DNA of 64,000 nt from Amphiduros pacificus (taxonomy: Eukaryota; Annelida; Polychaeta; Phyllodocida; Hesionidae). The notes below the pieces were generated by a model. The model was not told where the DNA came from, ran no database searches, and saw nothing but the letters and a program-made list of their open reading frames with translations. Every line of letters starts with the position of its first letter. Positions within the stretch are counted from its first letter, which is position 1. A program made the translations under genes and the position numbers. Location: positions 39,137,943-39,201,942 of the forward strand of contig OX439009.1 in NCBI GenBank assembly GCA_949316495.1, in the 5' to 3' direction. This document shows positions 1 to 10,100 of this stretch, one piece after another.

Positions 1-534
1 AAGACTCATATATTTATTCTGTTTTATTTTTTTATCAATTAAGGTAAAGATAATACTAAAATGTTCCAGGCACTCGTAGTAATTCACTGCTACCCAATCT
101 AAAGACAATTAATGATAAAATTATTATATCAGTAATCTTATTCAGTTCATGCCCAATTGTGTTCTAAACCAACATGGTCTTAAATACTGCATGAATTAAG
201 GTAACTATTTGGATTTACCTTTGTAAGGCTTAACTCTCTGTTCTCCCACTGAACCAAGCAGACCCCCCTCAGTAAGGAGTGCCAAAGTAGATCATTACTC
301 TCAGGCAGTTTACCCAACCACACATATTTTGTTATTGACAAAAAATATATTTTCCAGTATTATAGTACAGTAGAGCCCGAAGTGTACGCTCCATTTTAAC
401 GCGATGTTGCCGTTATATTGCGATGTATCGCCACTAATCTCACGAGATAATGTTGCGTACTCTTTGGGCTCCACTGTAAGAGCCAAACATCACTTTCATT
501 TCATGTTCGATAAACATGAACCCCAAAGTTCATG

Positions 535-662
535 CCTGGTCATGATGTGACTGAATTTGGTCATGGTCATGATGTGACTGAATTTGGTCATGATGTGACT
601 GAATTTGGTCATGATGTGACTGAATTTGGTCATGGTCATGATGTGACTGAATTTGGTCATGA
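535..662. repeat. 21/27-bp tandem repeat
   Basis: Unit starts GGTCATGATGTGACTGAATT, about six copies. Some units carry a 6-bp GGTCAT insertion, giving 27 bp. Confidence 0.9.
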
Positions 663-724
663 ACAGTTGAGGCTTTGGTATTGTTTGATAATGGATATGT
701 TATGAAGACCTCCAAGGCCATACA

Positions 725-865
725 ATAAGGTTATACTATAAGGTCACACAACTAGGCCATACAATAAGGTCACACAACTAGGTCATACAATAAGGTCACA
801 CAACTAGGTCATACAATAAGGTCATATAATAAGTCCACACAACTAGGTCATACAATAAGGTCACA
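725..865. repeat. 26-bp tandem repeat
   Basis: Unit contains GGTCACACAACTAGGTCAT, about five copies, slightly diverged. Confidence 0.85.
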
Positions 866-1011
866 TGATAAAGCCAAATATAGGGTATAAATTGGTAAAT
901 GTGGAAATGTTGAAGACTTCTAAAACCTCTTCTGCCCAGCTACATAACCTTATACATGACTAATACATTAAAAAATGACGTTTAATTCTTTAAAACTTTT
1001 TATTATTACAG

Positions 1012-1117
1012 TGACGATTCCTCCATTGATAACTGAAATGCCGCCAAAAAATTTAGCATTCCGGGAAGAAGAAAGTATAGAGATGCCTTGTGTCGCATCA
1101 GGTCAACCTCAACCCTC
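1012..1117 (+). CDS. Gene A exon 2: Ig1, first half
   Basis: Lies between TTACAG and GTAAGT, 106 nt, phase 1 in and phase 2 out. Encodes the first core Cys of Ig1 (MPCVASG). Same length as exon 2 of gene B. Confidence 0.9.
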
Positions 1118-4100
1118 GTAAGTTTCCATGGTAACCATGCTCCACAAGTTTAATCAGACAGAAGAAACTCAAAGGAATATATGCCATACCAAGATATTAT
1201 TATTTGGAAAATAATGAGTTATACTATCCAGCCAAAAATCTAAGGATGTCAAATGACTAAAGAATATTTAGCTAAGTATTAATGTGTAGTAAACATTATT
1301 AATGGATGAAAATGAAAAAGCTAATTTCAAAAAGTGCATCTTTACTTATGTATGTAACAATTCATTACAGATATCGGTGGGAAATGAACAGGAAACCATT
1401 TGATCCGAGTGGGAATGATGGACGTATCGCCATTCAGCCCGGAGTGGGTACGCTCATATTTGCTAAACCACTCAAGCGGGACGAGGCCATCTATCAGTGC
1501 TTTGCTGTCAATGAAGTCGGACAAGCTGTCACCGTCAAAGTCGATCTCCGAGTTGGCAGTAAGTTTTATATTTCTTTTTCAAATCTTCTGAGAGAACTTG
1601 TTGAAACTAATCAGTAGAACAGGCCCCATAATTACTATGACTTTGTTACACATGGAAATAGAATTTAGCATAATCCTTTATTTTCTCACAGACTTATGCT
1701 TATTGGGGAAGTCTAAATTCTAAATCTGAGCTGATATATCAAGCAAGAAATGTCTGTTCTTGAGTCCTCTGCATATTTGTCCTGTGAGAGAAAATCTTTG
1801 GTTAATTTCTTCATTAACCAAAGTGATTTTTACATTAATAATAATAAGATAATAATAAGATTTATATAGCGCTGATATCAGATATCAGTCTTCATAGCAA
1901 TGTGCTCAGAAATTTGGTCATAGTAAAAGTTCCAAAATGATATCTCACAGTCTTTTTATTCATGTTATATATGTGTTCATATTTATGAAATCTAAATTCT
2001 AATTTACAATTTGTGAAGGTTTCCATGTTTTCCATTTAACAGTTGTTTGTGCAGTGGTTATGTTTTTATTTGTTCTTTTCAGTCTTGGACCCATTTAACC
2101 CGCGGCCGGTAAGAAACCATTACCCCAGTTTGGGTACCAGCCTGACCCTGAAATGCACAGAACCAGCCAGTTTTCCCCAGCCTGAAATATTCTGGGCAAC
2201 AGTGGCCGAGAACACCGGATTTCTCCCTATAGACTTAACAGACAGGGTCAGCATTGACCCAGAAGGTAAGACAATAATCTCATAGTCATAATTTGCAAAA
2301 TTATATAACCCCAGGGGGAACAGTGACACTTCATACAGAGGAGCACAGCAGTATGAAATCTGTTGTTGACTGTTGCTAAGATACCAAAAAGTATGCCATC
2401 ATTATTTCATTGATAAATAGCAGCAGCACCATTATGAAATCATTGCTCCTTCAACTACATAAAATATTATTGCATGTTTATAAATGCCAAAACCAACTAA
2501 ATAGTTAACCTATTTCTGTTCAGAGGGGATCAATGTTTATATATGCACAAGGAATCACCATTTGGTGATCTTTTATAATTAATTAATTAATTAATTAGCC
2601 AGTAGCTGCTACATTAGACCTCATCACTACCCAGTGATACAAAATTAGAAGTAAATAAAATATATTTCTCAAAATTTCCCACGATTGTTTTGACATCATT
2701 AAGAACAAGTTTAATTTTCAAAATCTAAGAACAGATTTACTCCAAATATTGTTGTTCTATTTAGTATTTTGATTAATGATCCATATTTTGAAACTTTCTT
2801 TAAAGTAAAGTCAAAATTTATCAGATAGTGTCAAAAGGTTACATAGACTTGAATTATTTTATTTTCAAAAACATAAATTACTTCAGTTACAGGAATTTTT
2901 TGTAAATTCTGTCTATTTAAACTTAGAACATGATTCTAGCAAAGATTAATGCCTTAGTTATGCAGATTGGTAGTGCGATTATTCCCAAAGATTTTATTGA
3001 AGATAGCTCTATCCTTTCTTTAATTGTTTCCAAAAAAACGATATATTTCTTATCTTCATTTTAACTTTGAATCTAAAACGATTAAAGTTGATAGAATTTT
3101 AGAAATAAATTAAATACCAAATTAATAAAAAAAAATCATTCCTTAGCATTTGATACATGAACAGCTGAAATCTGTTTTGTAGTTATTTTTTGCAAATTGC
3201 AAAACAATTATATTTGCACTGTGTCATTTTTGGGGGTTGAAATGTGGTGGACATGATTTTTTTTGTGTGGGAAAAAAGAACTTTGGAAGACAGTATGCCC
3301 CCTAATGTTGAAATATTTGTTGTTTTTTTTTCACTCAGGGAATCTGCACCTAGTTAATGTACTGGCGGAGGATCGGCAGGGAGGTCGGCAGTACGTCTGC
3401 ATCGTGCAGAACAAAGTGATGAGGCAGACGCAGCACGGAGACTACCAGAGGGTCTTCCCTCAGGGAGGTCAGTATCAGAGTAGCACCAATTATCTCTCTT
3501 AGTTGTGCAGATTCTGTGAGCAAACCTTATGCTTGGGAAACAAAATCTGTCACAATGTCTGTCCCTCAGCTCTATAACTACCAGCTCGATTTCTTAGCTA
3601 TCCATAGGTAAGATTTTCACAGCCGCAGAAGAAACCAAGACTCTACTGTCACACCATGCTTGTGTATGAATGCTGTCTCAGAGTGAGTGTCTCAGTGTTC
3701 AAGGGTGGTGGTTTCCCAGGGACATAACCAAATGTCAGCACAGCTCTTTGGCCTCCAGCCTTTTATTTTAAAGAGGAAAAAATCACACAAGTATAGTATT
3801 CAGTTAGATTTATGAATTGTCTATAAACTGGAAACTCATAGCCTGTGTGACTTTTGAAATATTAGTTAAATAAGTTAAATGTTTGTTTTCTATTTGCAGA
3901 GGTTGCTAGTCGCATGGCCCCCAACATCCTGTGGACAGACCCCACGCATCAGGTGCAAGTGCTGGGATCGACCTGGAAGATCAAATGCATCTTCTCTGGA
4001 AAGTAAGACGACGTCTGCTTGGACGTACTCACTGCTAGAATAATGCATAGGCTTAATGCTACATTAGTGTACTTGCTCACTATGACATCAGTGTACTTGC

Positions 4101-7100
4101 TCATTGCTACATCAGTGTACTTGCTCACTGCTACATCAGTGTACTTGCTCATTGCTACATTATAGTTCATGAGAAGAAATCAAACCTGGCATGAAATATA
4201 AATTTTGTTTCGCACAATAATTGGCTATTTATTTTGTTTATCATTTAGCATTTTATCTCGGCCAGAGTCAGGATATTTTTTGTCCCTGTAATGTCATCAA
4301 AGTATTGAGTATCCAGTAATAGATAAGCCCTTGTTTGTTCAGCCCTACCCCACGCGTTGTCTGGGAGCGACAGGATAAACCAATGCCACCCCGCCAGAAA
4401 GTGCAGAGCTTCGGACAAGAACTGGTCATCGAAAACCTGCAATTTGAAGACGCTGGGAAGTATGAGTGTCAAGGCTACAATGAGGAGAGTACCATACCAA
4501 TCCGGCGATCCTTCGATCTCAAAATAGAAGGTAATACAACGCCAGAGTATACAAGCCACTGAAAATCAAGTTTTCTGTTGTATAATATTGTAAAAATAAG
4601 AATCATGTAATAACATCAATATCATGGATATTGTCACGCAAAAATATTAACTTTAAGATTAAATTAGTGATATTCAATAAATATAATAATTTAAAACATG
4701 AAGCAAAGTTGAATCAAGAGATGTGTTTCAGCGAGTCCCAGATGGACGATGGAGCCGCAGTCCGTGGATGCCTCGGATAATGAGACAGCCGAGTTCTTCT
4801 GTGCGGCGTCCGGCATCCCAGACCCAGTCATCTTCTGGTTCATCAACGGCATCCCCATCTCAGGTGGGTATACAGCCAACTAGAAGACACAAGGCTCTAA
4901 AGCAGTCAGGAAATCACATTTTAAAGCACTTTTTCCTTATAATGTTAATATTTATACCATAAACTTTGTGCTCAAGTGTTATCACTTATCTATTACCCCT
5001 TCATAAATGTCTGTGCCATTTGAAAATAGAAAAGCCTTCTGCTTAAATTCAAATCTTCCATTGAACACTTTGTCATCAAAAATTGCTTAGCTGGAGCAAA
5101 CACCTGCTTGGGAAACTATGGGGCACCTTCAAATTGGGACACTGGAGTGATCTGACTTACAGAGGTCTGTTTGTCTGTTAGTTTTTGTCTATTGGTACAG
5201 GCCAAACACCCTTACTGACCACAACAATGGTCACTGGACAGTACTTATTGATATGTAATAATCCTGGTGATTATGTCAGGGGTGTTAAAGCATAAAGCCT
5301 TTATAGCACGCAAATTCCAAATTAAAGATGTCCTTCACACCACATGACAACTTTTCTGTGAGGCATTTGCTGATAAGCACATATTTGAAAGTCAATATTT
5401 TATACGAAAAGTACAAATGAGAAATTTAATGATATTATGAGATCAGATTTTTGAAAAATGAAACTATTTTTCTGCAGGCTATAACATGTTACATGTGATC
5501 AAAGTATTCTGGATGATCTTTCCGATAGAGAACATTTCCTAAAATGACAAATGTGTTGTTTGAGTTTCACAATTTCATTTCTTAAAGGTATTAAGCATTC
5601 AAAGTTAGCCCCATAATTTGGTGGATTGAAAGATCCACATATACACATGATGACAAATCAAGGTTTTCCATAAGATAAGTTGCGAAAAGACAGGCTGAGA
5701 GAAGTTGCACTCCTAACAGAGTTCTGTCTCGGCCATAAGCTGTATGTGACGGATAAACATGGGTAGCGTGAACTTTTTTGACATTGAATGATATTTGGCT
5801 TTTGGTTTATGTTCTACAGAGGTTCCAAGTGACCCCAGAAGGATTTCAACTAAGAATAAGCTGACCTTCCATAACGTCTTCAAAGAGGACGCTCAAGTTA
5901 TACAATGTAACGCCACCAATAAACACGGCTACATCTTCAAAAATGTCTACCTCAATGTGTTGTGTAAGTATGCGAGTGACGAGTGAGTGATAATAGAGGA
6001 CAATAGAGGACATGCCCTTCAGTTGCCCCTTCAGGGTGATTGACAGTGTTCAGGGCTTTATTCATGGGCCTTATATTGTTTTTGAATGTTAATTATTATA
6101 TCAAATGAGGAATTATTTTGATGAAAATATATTGAAAAAAAATGTTATACTCTGAATATCAATGATATTAACATTGATAATAATAAATTTTATATAGCGT
6201 TGATACTAGAAAGTGTTTGTTCCATAGCAATGGTTAATGCTGCAAGCAGACTAGTCAATATACCGGCCAGGGAGAAACATGCTTACAATGAATAAGGTTT
6301 TATCTTGTCTTCCTCAGCTGAACCTGCTACCATCACAGAGATCCCAATAGAGGGCCAAAAGGTCGCAGAAGGTCAAACTGTGCAGCTGCGGTGCAGTGTA
6401 TTTGGTTCACCTCGACCTCTGGTTGTATGGAAGAAGGGATCCGAGCAACTCACCGGCGGCAGATTCCGAGTCATGGAAAGTGGAAATCTAGAAATAAGTG
6501 TTAGTATATTTGCCAGCACAGAAATCAATTGCCAATATATAGTATTTTTCAGTTTATTAATTAATGGGAGTTAAATATTTAAACAAGCAGATGAGACTGC
6601 CAGTAGAGGGCACTGCCTGTTATATTTGATCAGATGAGACTGCCAGTAGAGGGCACTGCCTGTTATATTTGATCAGATGAGACTGCCAGTAGAGGGCACT
6701 GCTGTTTATTCTCAGTCTAAAGACTCTTATGCTACATTCATATGAACCTGGCATTGTGAAAAATACCAGTCTTGGATATATATTTGACCCTTATGCTTCA
6801 CAAGATTGAAATTAGAATTTCAGATTAATTATATTATTCCTTCAAATTGTTTGATAAGCATTGTTGCTGTGTGTATTGGCAGGGCGTGTCTGTGGTGGAC
6901 GCCGGACACTACACGTGCACAGCATCCAATAGGTTCGGAACTGACATGGCCACCGGGTCACTTATCGTCAGGCGTAAGTACATCCTTCCACTCCTGCCCT
7001 TCATAGGGAAAGGAATATTTCTGATAAACCAACAATGAAAATTCAAATTAAATATGTCGGGTGCATTTTGATTGGCCAAAGTTTATAACTTCTGAAATAG

Positions 7101-10100
7101 AGCAATAATAATATTTTGCAAGACATTTTCCATCAGGCTTTGTAATTTGAGGAATTTTGTGGTCCAGTGGATAAAGTTATTTAAAAGTTGAGTCTAGTTA
7201 GTTTATTGATTATGATAAGGACCTCTGACAGCCGGGGATGGAACCCCCACCCCACGTCTGAGCTTATTGCACCCAACCCATGGCGGCGTGTAAGGTATGA
7301 GAAGATATGGCTTGGATTTCAGGCAAGACCCGGATTGAGACAGCGCCTATGGATGTCATGGTGTACGAGGACACAGAAGCAAAGTTCACATGTACGGCCA
7401 CAACGGATCCGGAGGAGGTGGACAACCTGAGAATAGAGTGGAACAAAGATGGCGAGAGAATCGACTTCAGCGTCGCCCAGAGGATGTTCAAGAACGAGAT
7501 GGACAACTCGCTGACCATAAGTGGAACGATCAGCCTAGACACGGGGAAGTATGCGTGCGTGGCAACCAACGGGCTGGATGAAGACCAGGCCAGTGCTAAC
7601 CTGGTGGTGCAAGGTAGGCAGGATTGCATTAACTCATAAGGCTCTCAGTAGAGGGCACTGCTGTCTGCATTCACATCAGTCAACCTAGAACTTGTCATCA
7701 TTCTAACTTTATTTTTCCCAAGACTTGTCATGGAAATTGGTTTTGTGTGTATTAGTACTGGTAGTAGTTGTCAGGACTGGTCTGTTTGTCATGAAAGAGC
7801 ATTTATTTCCTTTATATATCCAATGTAAATAAGTGATTTCACCAGTTCAATTATTTCCTCCTTTCTTACTCAAATTACACGAGCATGGTTTAACATGTAA
7901 CTAGAATACATGTATTTGCTTTTTGTCTTTTGAACAGGTCACCCAGATCCTCCAAACAATGTGATGGTTTGGTGCCGAGATAAGGAAAAGATCGCTGAGA
8001 TAGAATGGCACCCGGGCAAGGAGAACTACGCTCCCATCCTCAACTTCATCATCCAGTATAACACCACCTTCTCCCCCGACACGTGGATTGACATCGAAAC
8101 CAACATCACACAGAACGCTCGCAAGAAGGACGTCGCCCTATCCCCGTACGGTAACTACACCTTCCGTGTGCTGGCGAGAAACAAGATCGGCCTGAGTCCT
8201 CCGAGCGTACATACCAAGAATGTGTGCAGAACGGAGGAAGACGTACCAAATAAAAACCCAGAAAACGTTATTGGGGAAGGAGACGAACCAAACAACCTCG
8301 TCATATATTGGACGGTAATTTATATAGATATGTTCTTTATCATATATAAAGCCCTATTGATATAGATATGAACCTTCATTTCATAGATATGGTCTTATTT
8401 ATGCAGATACAACCCTATTTATGTTGACATAGCCCTATTTATATGGATATGACCCTATATATATATATATAGATATGACCTTATTTATATAGATATGGAC
8501 TTATTTATATAGATATGGTCTTATTTATATAGACATAGCCCATTTGGAAACTACAGGTTTTTCTTCAATTTTCAGTGACTGAGTTAACCAAGTTTTCTGT
8601 GTGTTATAGATCTGATGGCATCTGATGGCATCTGATGCATACTTTGTGGGTTTGTATTTACTGGAAAGTTTGTCTTTTGATTTCAGCCGATGCCAGAGAT
8701 TGAGCATAACGGAAGAGACTTTAAGTATGTGGTGGGGTGGAGAAGGAACGAATCTGGAGCAGAGCAGCACACGTACACCATTCAGCGGCCGGAGATCTAC
8801 CACCACGTGGTCGCCACAAACGAACCCACCTACACGCCCTACATGGTGTATGTCAAAGCAAAGAACGCGGCGGGAGACGCCAGTGTCCCGCCAAAAGAAG
8901 TCCTAGGCTGGTCAGGTGAGGATAAACCGACGGTGTACCCGACAGACCTGTATGTGGACGAGGACGCCGTGACTGGCACCAGCGCCACCTTGCAGTGGAC
9001 CCAGGTAAACACAGAGAGAGAGAAGATCAGGGGGTACTTCCGAGGATACAGGATTCAATACTGGAAAACCTCTGATGGCCCTGAAACTATGCGTGAGAAG
9101 GACCTCATGATAAGTCCAACTACACAGTACCCTCGGCCACGATTCAAGCGTGACGTAGACGACGATCTTATCACCTACCAGATCACCGGCCTGCCGCCAT
9201 ACGCAGAGATCACGGTCCAGGTGCGAGTGCTCAATAAGTACTACGCAGGGCCTCCCAGTCAGCCCAACGTGCGCTTCAATACCAAGGAGGGAGAGCCGGG
9301 ACCTCCCATCGCCTTCAACATCATCGCCAGGGGTGCCACCCACTTTGAGCTGGAATGGGAGAGGCCAGCGGAGCCAAACGGAATATTGGTAGGATACAAT
9401 ATATCGTACCAGAGCATCACCGGACTCAACCTGGGCCGTCTCCAGTACCGGGAGCCAATCTCAGACCCGGACATTGTCCGTGCCAGGCTGACCGGCCTTC
9501 AACCAAACATGGACTACCGGATCTACCTCTCGGCAGCGACCCGCGTGGGCAAGGGAGAACCTATATTCCTGGATGCCAAAACCACACATGCCGGACGTAA
9601 GTGACAGGCTCCACATTTTGTAAACTTATCCTTTGAAAGTCAAATTTCAATATGTGATACATTTTTATACATAATTATTTCCTGACATGAATGAATCAAT
9701 TGCACTTTATTCCATTTAGAATTTTTTTTAGATATGTTTTTATCAGTTATGCCCTAGTATTGCAAATAATCTTCAATATTTGCTACTTTGCACCCAGTGG
9801 AGGAGAGCTTATTAGTTTTTACCAAGGGATCAAACTAATTCAAAACTGTTTCAAATCCAGTTACCATCAAATGCTATGAGCAGACTTTGTCTGGAATCAC
9901 CAATATCTGAATGTAAGATTTTATTTATGTTTTGTACATTTAACATTTCAGCTCCGAGTCCGGCCACGTTTGATATCATGGAGCTCGGGGATAACTTTGT
10001 CATAGTTCAGTGGGAGCCGTCACGGTCAGGGAACCCAGGCAGCGTCTTCTACCTTCAGTACAGACCCAGATGTAAGTACCAAGCAATAACAGCAGTAACA

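Larger units (their letters stand above)
1..1011. other. Gene A intron 1 (partial), no exon found
   Basis: Unique AT-rich DNA to about 530, then two short arrays (next entries). No ATG plus hydrophobic segment with a phase-1 donor is visible, so exon 1 of gene A should be further upstream. Confidence 0.6.
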
